Of a stretch of DNA of 64,000 nt, positions 15,736-25,386 are shown piece by piece. This stretch comes from Bacillus sp. FJAT-42376 (lineage in GTDB: Bacteria > Bacillota > Bacilli > Bacillales > Bacillaceae), in contig NZ_CP033906.1 of assembly GCF_003816055.1 (NCBI RefSeq), positions 744,001-808,000 on the forward strand, read 5' to 3'. A program made the translations under genes and the position numbers. The notes under the pieces were generated by a model that saw only the letters and a program-made list of their open reading frames with translations, had not been told where the DNA came from and did not search any database. Every line of letters starts with the position of its first letter. Position 1 is the stretch's first letter.

Positions 15736-16395
15736 ATGAAATTAGAGGAGTATAGAAGAAAAGCAGCGGAGGCAGAGGATTGGGCTCCGGGCTGGTTAGC
15801 CGTTGATGAGGTGTTCGACACCCTTTATCCGAACCAGGAACCGGCACATTTTGCGACAGATCTTCATAAACGGGCCATTCTCGGCGGGGACCAATATTTG
15901 GATGGCTATAGCATCTATCAATCTCCAAACGGCTACAAGCATATATTGACCTACGGGATGACAGAGCTTTACGCAAATGAAGAAGCGTTCGGAGGCGAAT
16001 ACAGCCGCTGGGGGTATGAAATGACCATCAAGCTGTACGAAGAGTCGAGCGAAGAATGCATGTGGGCAATTGATCTGCTCTCCAACCTTGCCCGCTATAC
16101 CTTTACTCAAAAAAGATACTTTGAACCTTTTCAGTATATCGGAGGGAACGTGACCTCCATCCATATTGGGGAAGAATCAGCCATAACGGGCCTTCTCGTC
16201 GTTCCTGATACGGAAGCAGGAGGGGTAGACTCGGTCCACGGCCGGGTGGATTTTCTCCAACTGACAGGAATTACGCAAAGAGAATTGGACGTGCTGATCG
16301 AAGACCGCTCACAAGCGGAAAGCCTGATGGAGAGGATGAAAAAAGACAATCCTCATTTAGTGACAGACATGAAACGGACCCAGTCTTATTTGTGA
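15736..16395 (+). CDS. Suppressor-of-fused (SUFU) domain protein
   Basis: The product is 219 residues from ATG at 15736, which follows GAGAGGGG. The upstream start at 15682 has no site. The sequence matches bacterial SUFU-domain proteins: AVDEVFDTLYPNQEPAHFATD, DGYSIYQSPNGYKHILTYGMTELYANE, WGYEMTIKLYEE and FLQLTGITQRELDVLIE. In B. subtilis the SUFU protein YqcF is the immunity partner of the LXG toxin YqcG (from memory). No toxin gene is adjacent here, so an orphan immunity or chaperone-like role is possible but unproven. A strong terminator follows. Confidence 0.82.
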   Translation: MKLEEYRRKAAEAEDWAPGWLAVDEVFDTLYPNQEPAHFATDLHKRAILGGDQYLDGYSIYQSPNGYKHILTYGMTELYANEEAFGGEYSRWGYEMTIKLYEESSEECMWAIDLLSNLARYTFTQKRYFEPFQYIGGNVTSIHIGEESAITGLLVVPDTEAGGVDSVHGRVDFLQLTGITQRELDVLIEDRSQAESLMERMKKDNPHLVTDMKRTQSYL

Positions 16396-16441
16396 GAACG
16401 GGTACACTGGATCGGGACTGGCACCCGGTCATCCAATTATG

Positions 16442-16483
16442 AACGCACATGGCCTTTTTTATTATCAGGGCCATGTGCGTTTT
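16442..16483. terminator. Strong bidirectional terminator
   Basis: A 13-bp stem, AACGCACATGGCC and GGCCATGTGCGTT, is followed by T-tracts. It separates the convergent SUFU and TetR genes. Confidence 0.9.
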
Positions 16484-16495
16484 TTACATCTCATC

Positions 16496-17098
16496 CTAAA
16501 GAATCTCCACCCCAAAGCTGCGGGCCGGCCCATTGGTCATGAGTGTGACGATGCTGTTTGCCATATACCCCGGTGAATACATCATCCCGTTTTGCAGCCA
16601 CCAGATGATCATACCGTGACAGGCCGATGCAATAAAGGTCAGGATAAGCTCTCGTGGCAAAAGCATGTTCTCTTCCTTTAATCCGGACTTGGAATATTCG
16701 GAATCGAAGCGGCCTTTAATAATCCCCAGCATTTTATGCGAGAAATCCTGACTGCCTTTTCCTCCAAGCATCGCCTGGAAAAAATTAGTGTGGCTGGAGA
16801 CGGCCTCAAAAACGGAGGCGATCGAAACCTTTAAATTGCCGGTATGCAGCTTTCCGTCCATCAAATGCATGGACGGATTGATATTGCCGATTACATCCCC
16901 GAGTATGTCTTCTGTCAGCTTCTCCATCAAATCAAATTTATCCTGATAATGCAGATAAAACGTCCCGCGGTTGATCATCGCATGTTCAGTAATATCATGG
17001 ATGGTCATGGCATCGAACCCTTTTTCCATCACAAGCTGGATAAAAGCGTCTTTGATCATTTTCCGGGTGCGGATGATCCGCAGATCTGTTTTCGTCAT
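16496..17098 (-). CDS. TetR/AcrR-family transcriptional regulator
   Basis: The product is 200 residues from ATG at 17098, six bases after GGGAGGA. The N-terminal helix-turn-helix is RTRKMIKDAFIQLVMEKGFDAMTIHDITEHAMINRGTFYLHYQDK, the classic TetR domain. The C-terminal ligand-binding domain has a WWLQNGM segment as in the YhgE-associated and TetR_C subgroups. It is divergent from the YhgE-like gene with a shared intergenic region and most likely represses it. Confidence 0.9.
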   Translation of the reverse strand: MTKTDLRIIRTRKMIKDAFIQLVMEKGFDAMTIHDITEHAMINRGTFYLHYQDKFDLMEKLTEDILGDVIGNINPSMHLMDGKLHTGNLKVSIASVFEAVSSHTNFFQAMLGGKGSQDFSHKMLGIIKGRFDSEYSKSGLKEENMLLPRELILTFIASACHGMIIWWLQNGMMYSPGYMANSIVTLMTNGPARSFGVEIL

Positions 17099-17124
17099 TT
17101 GCCATCCTCCCATTGACTATAATG

Positions 17125-17148
17125 AACAATTTATCTCTAAATGTTGTT
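17125..17148. promoter_or_regulatory. Possible TetR operator
   Basis: AACAATTTA (17125-17133) and TAAATGTTG (17138-17146) form an imperfect inverted repeat just upstream of the TetR gene. The symmetry is 7 of 9. Confidence 0.35.
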
Positions 17149-17267
17149 TATCCGGCAAAGTGTATGTTTTTGATGATTGTAAGGATCTCCTATATAGAAT
17201 ACCATGTTTTATGTACAGTATGTAAGTTAAAGGACAAGGTGTTTATTATAATCAAGGAGGTAGACCA

Positions 17268-18458
17268 ATGAATGTACTTAAACGGTTTTTTACCCAGCGG
17301 ATGTTCTGGGGAGGACTTGCAGGTCTTGCAGCAGCTGCCCTTATTTTTACTTTCGCCTTTCTCGGGTCGGTTGTGAACCCGGCTCCGAAAGACTTGCCTG
17401 TCGCCCTGGTTGTCCAGGATGAAGGCATCCAGCTTCCAACCGGTCAAAAACTTGAAATAGGGAAACAGCTCGAGGACAAACTCACAGGCAATAAAGAGCT
17501 GCCGTTTAAATGGACGGCAGTAAAGGACGAGAAGACAGCCAAAGAGGGGATGAAAGACCGTGACTACTATGCGGCCCTCATTCTCCCTGCCGGCCTTTCT
17601 CAAAAAGCCGCGTCCATTCAGTCACCGAAGCCAGTCCAGGCAGAGGCAAAACTAATCCTCAATCAGGGGAAAAACCTGAACGCAGCGAACAGCATCGGAA
17701 GTATTATGGATAAAGTGTTTACAGGGGTTAACGGACAAATTCGCGAGCAGATGCTTGCTCCGATGAAAGCACAGGGAAAAATGATTTCTCCGGATCAGGC
17801 AAGCCTGCTTGCGAATCCTATCCAGCTGAAACTGGAAACGGTGAATAAGGTAGGCGAGAATAACGGGGGAGGGAACTCTCCGGTCATGATGACGCAAATC
17901 CTTTGGCTGACGACAATCATCAGCTCCATCCTCATTTTCCTGGCGATGAAAAAAGCATCGGATAACCGGATTACAGCCGGATTCATAACAGGCCAGCTGA
18001 TCGCAGGACTCCTCTTTGTTGCGATGAACTCGCTCATCATTCTTTCCATTGCAACGGGAATCCTGGGACTGGAAGTGCCGGACTTCGCCGCTGCATATGG
18101 ATTTATGGTGTTCACAGCCTTTATGTTCTTCCTTATGCAGGGAGCCCTTCTCAACTGGATTGGATATGGCGCGATGCCCATTCTCATTCTATTGTTCTTC
18201 TTCTCAAGCCCGGTCTTAAGCCTGGCTCCTGAATTCCTGCCGGAGGCAACGAGAACGTGGCTATTGTCGTGGATTCCGTTTACCCACACGGTGGAGGGCT
18301 TCCGCAGCTTATTCTTCTTTGGCGGCAGCGGGTTTGAAGAACAGCGCTGGATCCTTGGCATGATCGGCCTTGGGGCATTTGCCGTCATGGCTGTATCGAT
18401 GGTCAAGGGGCTGAAGAAACAGCCGGTTTCACAAGAAAAAGCAGCAGCAGAAAATTAA
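17268..18458 (+). CDS. YhgE/Pip-like ABC-2 type membrane protein
   Basis: The protein has 396 residues. One N-terminal helix (WGGLAGLAAAALIFTFAFLGSVV) is followed by an extracytoplasmic domain of about 165 residues (PKDLPVALVVQDEGIQLPTGQ..., DRDYYAALILPAGLSQ, NQGKNLNAANSIG) and then five or six C-terminal helices. This layout belongs to the ABC-2/YhgE (DUF3533-like) group, often linked to export, drug resistance or phage-receptor functions. No ATPase is adjacent. The start follows AAGGAGG. Likely controlled by the divergent TetR gene. Confidence 0.8.
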   Translation: MNVLKRFFTQRMFWGGLAGLAAAALIFTFAFLGSVVNPAPKDLPVALVVQDEGIQLPTGQKLEIGKQLEDKLTGNKELPFKWTAVKDEKTAKEGMKDRDYYAALILPAGLSQKAASIQSPKPVQAEAKLILNQGKNLNAANSIGSIMDKVFTGVNGQIREQMLAPMKAQGKMISPDQASLLANPIQLKLETVNKVGENNGGGNSPVMMTQILWLTTIISSILIFLAMKKASDNRITAGFITGQLIAGLLFVAMNSLIILSIATGILGLEVPDFAAAYGFMVFTAFMFFLMQGALLNWIGYGAMPILILLFFFSSPVLSLAPEFLPEATRTWLLSWIPFTHTVEGFRSLFFFGGSGFEEQRWILGMIGLGAFAVMAVSMVKGLKKQPVSQEKAAAEN

Positions 18459-18594
18459 AAAAATAGAAGGCTAGGGTAAAAAAACGAATGGAAGTGCCGA
18501 TAAAAAGACTGAGCCGGTAAAACGGTGCAAAAACAAGAATATATCTCATCCAGAATCGTTTACCCCCTGAATCTTCTTCAATACCTCCAATCCA

Positions 18595-18624
18595 GACAGC
18601 AGCCATCACCGGCCGCTGTCTTTT
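18595..18624 (+). terminator. Terminator
   Basis: GACAGC (18595-18600) pairs with GCTGTC (18615-18620), extended inside by GCC/GGC, and is followed by TTTTCTTTT. It ends the YhgE-like unit about 140 bp after the stop. Confidence 0.6.
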
Positions 18625-18712
18625 CTTTTCGCTTTCAAAAAAGTTTAGGGGGAATTTTTCGGAGAAGCGATGTACACTTAAATAAAAATTAAAATGGAAA
18701 GGTCAGAATACA

Positions 18713-19135
18713 TTGTCCCTTTTTATAAAAAAACTTCTTGCGGCTATTTTATCTTCTGTACTTGTCAGCTTTCTTTTTTCCCTCTATCAAAATACGTTTC
18801 GGCCAAGCCCTGATCCGGTCTCTGCTTTTTTAGATGACTGGGTGTTCGGATTAATTTATTTACCAGTTTTTTATATCCTGATCGGGGTACCATTTGCCGC
18901 TTTCATGGATCAATTTAGATCCCTCTCGTATGTTACAAAGTTGACTTTGTATTCACTATCGGGTGCTTTGCTTGGGGGAATCGTATCTTTTTTCCTTATG
19001 CTTGACGGCTTTCCGGCTCAAATTATTTTCTATCTCCCAATTTTAGCAATGGTTTGTTCAATCGTTTTTTTACATATTTATATGTTGTTAACAAAAAGCA
19101 GATTTAATGAAACTCAATGGAAACACGGAAGATGA
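18713..19135 (+). CDS. Small membrane protein, paralogue family member 3
   Basis: The protein has 140 residues from TTG at 18713 (ribosome binding site GGAAAGG). Four hydrophobic segments and the motif GVPFAAFMDQFRSL at the same place as GIPVSYLVD and GIPVSVMID in the genes at 701 and 9586 mark it as a third paralogue. TKLTLYSLSGALLGG parallels RMTLYFLTGGAVLN of member 2. The function is unknown. Confidence 0.7.
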   Translation: MSLFIKKLLAAILSSVLVSFLFSLYQNTFRPSPDPVSAFLDDWVFGLIYLPVFYILIGVPFAAFMDQFRSLSYVTKLTLYSLSGALLGGIVSFFLMLDGFPAQIIFYLPILAMVCSIVFLHIYMLLTKSRFNETQWKHGR

Positions 19136-19136
19136 G

Positions 19137-19163
19137 GCCATTCCATAACGGAATGGCTGTTTT
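19137..19163 (+). terminator. Terminator
   Basis: GCCATTCC (19137-19144) pairs with GGAATGGC (19150-19157), followed by TGTTTTT. Confidence 0.85.
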
Positions 19164-19450
19164 TATATTTTCATCCACAATCACAGGTAAATTCTGGCTG
19201 ACGCAGGCGGACAACTGACAGCATCAATCGGCTAAATAAGGGGGGAGGACGGCCAAATCATGTGGCCGATTGGACAATTAAAATAGAAGAGGCAAAATTA
19301 AACCTTCCCGTTCTTTTTTTGGAAGGATTGGTTTCAAAAACCAGTATTTGGGGGATTTTAAAGGAGCGGGCTAATTGAAGGTCTGGGTCAAAAATGGTAG
19401 ACTGAATGGAGCATAATGGTACGAGAAATCACGTATAGGATGATGGGGAA
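19164..19450. other. Intergenic region with dgkB promoter
   Basis: There is no gene. TTGAAG (19375-19380), 17 bp and TAGACT (19398-19403) form a plausible sigma-A promoter about 48 bp before dgkB. Two small hairpins, CCTTCC/GGAAGG (19303-19326) and TGGTTT/AAACCA just after, lie upstream of it. Confidence 0.45.
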
Positions 19451-20437
19451 ATGAAAAGAGCGAGAATTATTTACAATCCAACCTCCGGAAGGGAAGCGTT
19501 CAAGCGCCATCTGCCGGAAGTATTAGCTAAATTCGAGAATGCGGGATATGAAACATCCTGCCATGCAACAACGTGCGAAGGCGATGCGACGGAAGCGGCG
19601 AAGGCTGCGGCGGAGCGCGGATTTGATCTCGTTGTGGCAGCCGGGGGAGACGGTACGGTCAATGAGGTGGTCAATGGGATTGCCAAGTTCGAGAAACGCC
19701 CTCAGCTTGGGATTATTCCGGTTGGGACGACCAATGACTTTGCACGGGCGATCGCCCTTCCGCTGAACGATGTACTGGCAGCGGTGGATATGCTGGTAGC
19801 GGGAGTCGCGATTCCGATTGATATCGGACGCGTCAACGACGGCTATTTCATTAACATTGCAGGCGGAGGGAAGCTGACGGAGCTGACCTATGAAGTTCCG
19901 AGCAAGCTGAAAACGATGCTCGGCCAGCTTGCTTATTACTTAAAAGGGATGGAAATGCTTCCGTCCATCCGTCCGACAGAGGTCGAGATTGAATATGACG
20001 GGAAGCTGTTTGAAGGCGAGATCATGCTCTTCCTGGTTTCTCTTACGAACTCAGTGGGAGGATTCGAAAAGCTTGCCCCGGATTCCAAGCTGAACGATGG
20101 ATTGTTCGATCTCCTCATCCTGAAAAAGGCGAACCTAGCCGAATTCATCCGGGTTGCTTCATTGGCCCTGCGCGGGGAGCATATGAATGATGAGCACGTC
20201 ATTTATACGAAAGCGAGCCGTGTGAAGGTCACGACGAAGGATAAAATGCAGCTTAACCTGGATGGAGAATACGGCGGACTTCTGCCGGCTGAATTTGAAA
20301 ATCTTTATCAGCACCTGGACATCGTCATGTCCAAGGAAAAAGCGCACGAAATGTCCGAGCCTTCTGCTGAAGAGAAGGAAGAAAAAGTGGATAAAGGCCC
20401 GGTTAAAAAAGAAGAAAAACAGGCCGAAAAACAATAA
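19451..20437 (+). CDS. dgkB: Diacylglycerol kinase DgkB (YerQ)
   Basis: The protein has 328 residues. The soluble DAG kinase catalytic domain shows GGDGT at 65-69, PVGTTNDFARA at about 91-101 and the C-terminal LDGEYGG. DgkB phosphorylates diacylglycerol released by lipoteichoic acid synthesis back into the phosphatidic acid pool and is essential in B. subtilis. The C-terminus has an extra charged tail (EEKEEKVDKGPVKKEEKQAEKQ), probably disordered. In B. subtilis it lies near gatCAB and next to yefA (rlmCD). Here about 19 kb separates it from gatB and 2.6 kb from rlmCD. Confidence 0.95.
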   Translation: MKRARIIYNPTSGREAFKRHLPEVLAKFENAGYETSCHATTCEGDATEAAKAAAERGFDLVVAAGGDGTVNEVVNGIAKFEKRPQLGIIPVGTTNDFARAIALPLNDVLAAVDMLVAGVAIPIDIGRVNDGYFINIAGGGKLTELTYEVPSKLKTMLGQLAYYLKGMEMLPSIRPTEVEIEYDGKLFEGEIMLFLVSLTNSVGGFEKLAPDSKLNDGLFDLLILKKANLAEFIRVASLALRGEHMNDEHVIYTKASRVKVTTKDKMQLNLDGEYGGLLPAEFENLYQHLDIVMSKEKAHEMSEPSAEEKEEKVDKGPVKKEEKQAEKQ

Positions 20438-20472
20438 CAAGCAGACCGTTCGCGGCCTGCTTGTCTTTTTTT
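20438..20472 (+). terminator. Terminator after dgkB
   Basis: CAAGCAG-CCG and CGG-CTGCTTG form a stem with a TTCG loop, followed by TCTTTTTTT. Confidence 0.85.
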
Positions 20473-20932
20473 ATGCCGATTGTTCCTTCAGCAAATCAAG
20501 GATTTCCCGCATTTGAACGACTTCTCTCGGAATCTCATCCTCTGCCTTTTCTGCTTTGGCGATTGGCTTAAGAAAATGTTCATAGGCGCTGGTAAACTCT
20601 TTATAAAAAACGGCAGCTGGAAAGGACGTCTTCTCAATCGTATCCAGAGATTGTACCGGCATTTTTTTAATATCGACCTGGCTGCGGTCTTTGCTGAACT
20701 GAAAGGCCACCACGTTTTCCGCTTCCACTCCGAACGGCGTCACTTTAAACGATTCAAATTTCCGGATCAGCTTCATCGCCATATCGTATAAAACCGTCTT
20801 GGAAACCTCCGTCAAAAACTGAACCGACTTTGCCTCATATGTAAAAACAAAACGTGTGTCCCCGTTCAGATACGTGAGGAAATGATCTCCCTCTGTCAGG
20901 TTCTCCGCGCCCAATGTTTCAATTTGAATCAT
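20471..20932 (-). CDS. Hypothetical protein, 153 aa
   Basis: The gene has a good start (ATG at 20932 with GGAGGG upstream) and sits between terminators. The sequence begins MIQIETLGAENLTEGDHFLTYLNGDTRFVFTYEAK and shows mixed alpha/beta character without signal peptide, membrane segment or recognisable motif. A C-terminal helix (EIPREVVQMREILDLLKEQ) is predicted. I do not recognise it. Confidence 0.6.
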   Translation of the reverse strand: MIQIETLGAENLTEGDHFLTYLNGDTRFVFTYEAKSVQFLTEVSKTVLYDMAMKLIRKFESFKVTPFGVEAENVVAFQFSKDRSQVDIKKMPVQSLDTIEKTSFPAAVFYKEFTSAYEHFLKPIAKAEKAEDEIPREVVQMREILDLLKEQSA

Positions 20933-21030
20933 CGTATTCCCTCCTTTCTGATTGGTCCATTATACATACCTTGTGTTACACGCTGGTATCATTTGGTTAA
21001 CATATATATGTTTTCCCAAACGTTGCCCCC

Positions 21031-21058
21031 AAAAAAAAAGAGTGCCTGATTGGCACTC
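21031..21058 (-). terminator. Terminator of the APC transporter gene
   Basis: GAGTGCC (21040-21046) pairs with GGCACTC (21052-21058). On the minus strand a T9 tract follows. Confidence 0.88.
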
Positions 21059-21062
21059 CGCG

Positions 21063-22463
21063 TTAACTCGCTTTTTTCATTTCTCTCTTTTTTTCTTTCG
21101 TTCCGGCTTTATAAAAGACCAAGCCGAGGATGATAAACAGCACAGGTCCGATTACCATCGGCGCATATTCGGAAACGGTTGTATCCGATGAGGGAATCAA
21201 AGTCAGGATGATGGTACCGACAACGGACAGCAGTCCGACTCCGGCGACGATGTATGCGGCTGTATTGTGTTTGATTTTAAACGGACGGACCGACGTCTTA
21301 TCTGTGATCCGCAGCTTCACATAAGCGGAAATGAGGAACAGATACGGGATAAAGAATGCAAGGGTCGCCATGAGAATCAGCATGTTCAGGGCAGCTGAAA
21401 TCGTCGGGATAAAAGCAGAGAATAAAAGGATGACCGTAACGCCTGCTGCCTGCCAGAGAATCAGATTCACCGGCATTTTGTCTTTATTGGTTTTCAGCAG
21501 CGCTTTAGGCAATACCTTTTTTCCGCTTTCGTACATCATGACGCTCGGATTCAATATCAGGAAGGATAGAGATCCGACGACGGCAACAACGAAACAAATT
21601 CCAAGAAGCTGCGATAAGCTAAACGGCAGGTTGAACTGGGCCGTCACTTTATCCGCGAACAGGTAGAGCGCATTCGCTGTCTGATCCGGTGTGATTTGAA
21701 TCACAAATTGGAACGCGACGGTTGCCATGATGTAAATAACGGCAATGATCGCGGATGTGATGAAAATCGCTTTCGGGAATGTTTTTTGCGGATTTTTCAC
21801 GTCCTCCGCAATCGTTCCGAGCATCTCCATGCCGGAGAAAGCAAACATGAGCGTCGATAAAAACATGATCGTATCAAAGGAAACGGAATTCGGCATCACC
21901 GATTCAGCCGAAAACGGAGTGGCGGAAGGCTGTCCGCTCACAAGACTCGCAATCCCGAAGCCGAAAATGAGAAGGGCCGGTACGACTACGCCCAGCGGTG
22001 CACCGATGGATGCGAGCTTTTCGCTCATCTGCGTTCCTTTCAGAGTCAGGAGTGTGATGAGCCAGAAAATCACGATGGAGATGATGTTCGTCGTCCATGT
22101 GCTGTCCATAATCTGCTGCTGGTTGATGGCATACGCCAGATTGACGGTAATGCCGATCAAGAGCGATGGGTAGTACGTAAAGTTCGCCACCCAGAAAAAC
22201 CAGCCGGCGAGGAAGCTCGCCTTTTCGCCGAACGCACGCTTCACCCAGGCGCTGATTCCGCCCTGATCCGGGTAGGTGGTCGAAAGCTCGGCCACAATTA
22301 AACTGATAGGAATGAAATATAGGAAAGCTGCCGCGATCCAGAAGACAATCGCCGAGGGCCCGATCGTAGAGGCAAACGGGATGTTCTTCAATCCGAGAAT
22401 CGCGTTGATGCTGATGAGGGACAGCCCCATCAAGCCCAGCTTTTTCGATTTGATCGTAGTCAT
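21063..22463 (-). CDS. APC-superfamily amino acid transporter (GadC/antiporter-like)
   Basis: The protein has 466 residues and twelve predicted helices. The N-terminal GLMGLSLISINAILGLKNIPFAS carries the APC helix-1 break, and YPDQGGISAWVKRAFGEKASFLAGWFFWVANFTYYPS resembles the glutamate/GABA and related amino acid antiporter group. EMLGTIAEDVKNPQKTFPKAI is the conserved helix 6/loop motif. Substrate unknown. Monocistronic, transcribed against dgkB. Confidence 0.85.
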   Translation of the reverse strand: MTTIKSKKLGLMGLSLISINAILGLKNIPFASTIGPSAIVFWIAAAFLYFIPISLIVAELSTTYPDQGGISAWVKRAFGEKASFLAGWFFWVANFTYYPSLLIGITVNLAYAINQQQIMDSTWTTNIISIVIFWLITLLTLKGTQMSEKLASIGAPLGVVVPALLIFGFGIASLVSGQPSATPFSAESVMPNSVSFDTIMFLSTLMFAFSGMEMLGTIAEDVKNPQKTFPKAIFITSAIIAVIYIMATVAFQFVIQITPDQTANALYLFADKVTAQFNLPFSLSQLLGICFVVAVVGSLSFLILNPSVMMYESGKKVLPKALLKTNKDKMPVNLILWQAAGVTVILLFSAFIPTISAALNMLILMATLAFFIPYLFLISAYVKLRITDKTSVRPFKIKHNTAAYIVAGVGLLSVVGTIILTLIPSSDTTVSEYAPMVIGPVLFIILGLVFYKAGTKEKKREMKKAS

Positions 22464-22622
22464 GATAGTAACCTGCCTTTTGTGAGTATTTATTCACTTG
22501 ATAGAATTATTATACACCTACTGTTTAAAAAGTTCCGATAAAAGTATATTGGGATTGTTTTGAAAATTTTGTTTGGGTTTAAATTTTTGGAGTGGCAGAA
22601 ATATAGAGTAGGATTGACTCAA

Positions 22623-22871
22623 TTACGAATTAATAAGGTTGTAAATATTAAATGCAAATATAACGGTGGTGATGACCACGGTGAATGCGTACACCGCAGC
22701 TAGTTTTTTATCTGTTTTATAAACATCTAATGCTTTAAGAAAGGAATAAATAGCAAAAATTCCTGCAAATGATTTTAAAATTAGGTCAGAGTAATCCCTG
22801 AAAATAAAACCTAAGATAGATAAAGCAGCAATGATGAGATAACCTATATCTAATTTGCTGAATTTAGCCAA
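22623..22871 (-). CDS. Small membrane protein of unknown function
   Basis: The product is about 82 residues from TTG at 22871, eight bases after AAGGAG. A GTG closer to that site is unlikely. Three hydrophobic segments are visible (IGYLIIAALSILGFIF, LILKSFAGIFAIYSFL and LAAVYAFTVVITTVIFAFNIYNLI). There is no recognisable family. It lies on the minus strand between two conserved genes. Confidence 0.6.
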   Translation of the reverse strand: MAKFSKLDIGYLIIAALSILGFIFRDYSDLILKSFAGIFAIYSFLKALDVYKTDKKLAAVYAFTVVITTVIFAFNIYNLINS

Positions 22872-23084
22872 ATAACACAACTCCTTAACGTAATAATTTT
22901 TATATTATAGGTACAAGGCAATCGATATCCAATGTGAAAATCCGTCCACTTACAGGAAACATTGGTGATTTATATTATACCATTATTTGTCAGGTGTTAT
23001 CAGCCTTAAGAGAACTTCCCCATGAATGCTTTGGTCTGGAATATGGTAAGATGATAGAAGCGAAAATTGAAAAGGACGATATGA

Positions 23085-24464
23085 ATGCCAAATATAGATG
23101 TACCGGTTATGAAAAATGAATTGTATGATGTGACGTTCGAGGACCTGACCCATGAAGGAGCAGGAGTCGCCAAGGTCGAGGGCTTCCCGATTTTCGTGCA
23201 GAACGCCCTGCCAGGCGAACGCGCCAGCATTAAAATTGTTAAGGTGAAAAAAGGCTTTGCCTTTGGCCGCCTGATGGAAATAAAGGAACAAAGCCCCGAG
23301 CGAAGAGAAGCTCCATGCCCGATCTACAAGGAATGCGGAGGCTGCCAGCTTCAGCACCTGAGCTATGAAGGTCAGCTCGATTTCAAACGCAAGCAGGTCG
23401 AAAACGTCCTCAGCCGGATCGGCAAGCTCAACCTGGATGAAGTCACCGTCCACCCGACACTCGGCATGGATAACCCGTGGAACTACCGCAACAAAGCCCA
23501 GGTCCCGGTCGGCGAACGCGAAGGCGGCTTAGTCGCAGGCTTCTACCAGCAGCGCTCGCATGAGATCATCGATATGCAGAAATGCCTCATCCAGCAGGCT
23601 GAAAACGACGACGTCGTCCAGGCTGTAAAGGAAATCTGCAGCCGACACGGCATCCGTGCTTATAATGAAGAAAAGCACAAAGGCTGGCTCCGCCACATCA
23701 TGGTCCGCTACGGCCAGATGACCGGCGAAATGATGGTCGTCTTCGTCACCAGAACGAACGACTTCCCGGACAAAAACGAAATCATCGAAGAAATCACAAG
23801 CCGATTCGGACAAGTGAAATCCATCGTCCAAAACGTGAACAATAAACGCACGAACGTGATATTCGGCGACGAAACAAACGTCCTCTGGGGCGAAGAATAC
23901 ATCTACGACAGCATCGGCGGCATCCGCTTCGCCATCTCGGCAAGATCGTTCTACCAGGTCAACCCGGAGCAGACAAAGGTGCTGTATGACAAAGCACTCG
24001 AATATGCCCAGCTGACCGGTGAAGAAACCGTCATCGACGCCTACTGCGGCATCGGAACCATCTCCCTGTTCCTCGCCCAGAAAGCGAAAAAAGTGTATGG
24101 CGTCGAAATCGTACCCGAAGCCATCGAAGACGCCAAACGCAATGCCGAGCTCAACGGACTGACCAACGCAGAATTTGGAGTCGGTGAAGCCGAAGTCGTC
24201 ATCCCGAACTGGTACAAGCAGGGGATTAAAGCAGACACCATCGTCGTAGATCCGCCACGTAAAGGCTGCGATGAAGCGCTGCTTAAGACCATCTTGGATA
24301 TGAAGCCGAAGCGGGTTGTGTACGTAAGCTGCAATCCGGGCACTTTAGCGAGAGACTTGCATGTGTTGGAGCAGGGAGGATATCAGACGGTTGAGGTTCA
24401 GCCGGTGGATATGTTTCCGCATACGATGCATTGTGAGGCGGTTGTTCGGATAGAGAGAAAATAG
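23085..24464 (+). CDS. rlmCD: 23S rRNA (uracil-5-)-methyltransferase RlmCD (YefA)
   Basis: The protein has 459 residues. An N-terminal TRAM domain (about 10-66) precedes an iron-sulfur cysteine set (C78, C84, C87 in [12 protein letters not shown], with a fourth near 166) and the Rossmann methyltransferase: [24 protein letters not shown] and the catalytic cysteine loop [12 protein letters not shown]. The B. subtilis enzyme methylates both U747 and U1939 of 23S rRNA. The start at ATG 23085 is used. An overlapping ATG at 23081 reads a short frame. Synteny with dgkB supports the call. An accessory island follows. Confidence 0.93.
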   Translation: MPNIDVPVMKNELYDVTFEDLTHEGAGVAKVEGFPIFVQNALPGERASIKIVKVKKGFAFGRLMEIKEQSPERREAPCPIYKECGGCQLQHLSYEGQLDFKRKQVENVLSRIGKLNLDEVTVHPTLGMDNPWNYRNKAQVPVGEREGGLVAGFYQQRSHEIIDMQKCLIQQAENDDVVQAVKEICSRHGIRAYNEEKHKGWLRHIMVRYGQMTGEMMVVFVTRTNDFPDKNEIIEEITSRFGQVKSIVQNVNNKRTNVIFGDETNVLWGEEYIYDSIGGIRFAISARSFYQVNPEQTKVLYDKALEYAQLTGEETVIDAYCGIGTISLFLAQKAKKVYGVEIVPEAIEDAKRNAELNGLTNAEFGVGEAEVVIPNWYKQGIKADTIVVDPPRKGCDEALLKTILDMKPKRVVYVSCNPGTLARDLHVLEQGGYQTVEVQPVDMFPHTMHCEAVVRIERK

Positions 24465-24509
24465 TCTAATATCTAGGCTTTCAAGGTTTTAAATTATATA
24501 GTGGTAAAG

Positions 24510-24541
24510 ATCCCTCAGACTCAAAGTTTGGGGGATTTTTG
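24510..24541 (+). terminator. Terminator after rlmCD
   Basis: ATCCCTCAGACT pairs imperfectly with AGTTTGGGGGAT and is followed by TTTTTGCTTTTT. Confidence 0.7.
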
Positions 24542-24799
24542 CTTTTTCATATTTGAATGGAGGAAAACGGCAACCCTTGCATAATAAAATAGTCAATTAG
24601 AATAGGGTAATAAAGATTATGAAAATTGTAGGTTAAAATCAAATAATTCGATTAAATTATAGAAAAGTAAATGTAGGTAGCTACTCTCAACATATTTTGC
24701 TCTAGGTATAAAATCTAAAAATTAAATATTGATTTTAATTGTCTTATGAAAATAGGATAAATAAATAGTGATTATAGAATAGAGGATAAATTAGAAGAA

Positions 24800-25259
24800 A
24801 TGAATGATTATGATTTAATTGGTGTTTATGGAGTGTGGGTAGATGAGTTGAAAGCTATGGAAATGATTAGTACGAATAGGTGATTGGTGAACTTGGAGTA
24901 TATTTAGCGATTAAATATTATAAAGAAAACCCTGTACTACCTAGAGTTTAAGCTGCACCAACAGGAGCACAGAATATAGATGCAATCAGTATTAATGGAA
25001 TCGATCTAGTATTAAATCTACGACCAGAAAGATTACAAGTGTATTCTACGGTTTAAATGAACCTGATAGCAAACTAGAAGGAGTGCAACAGTTTGAATAC
25101 GTAATGATAGTTGTTTTTAATAAAGATATAACTGTAAATTCACTCTATGAATTAACATGGAAGTATTTCTTGAAGCATAAACGATGTCATAGTAGAATGA
25201 GAGCTTGGAACTGATATGTTAGTGAGGCGCTATTAGAAGATTGTAATAAGATACTCTAG
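24800..25259 (+). pseudogene. Decayed gene, restriction-island associated (DUF6998-like)
   Basis: Three frames piece together one protein: MNDYDLIGVYGVWVDELKAME, then GELGVYLAIKYYKENPVLPRV, AAPTGAQNIDAIS, SIKSTTRKITSVFYGLNEPDS, FEYVMIVVFNKD and YELTWKYFLKHKRCHSRMRAWN, followed across an in-frame TGA by YVSEALLEDCNKIL. At least two frameshifts and two in-frame stops interrupt it. The layout recalls short proteins found beside restriction genes (DUF6998, from memory, uncertain). The flanking 24541-24799 and 25260-25386 are AT-rich and hold nothing else I can support. Confidence 0.6.
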
Positions 25260-25386
25260 AACCCAATTGTATTTCGGTGGTCGCTGATGGTTTTATCAGA
25301 AGAGTATAATTAAGAAGCTAGCGTTTTTATTGTTGTTAAAAAAGGTTTTTTATTATAAGATTATACATCTTTAGTAAGTTAATCCC

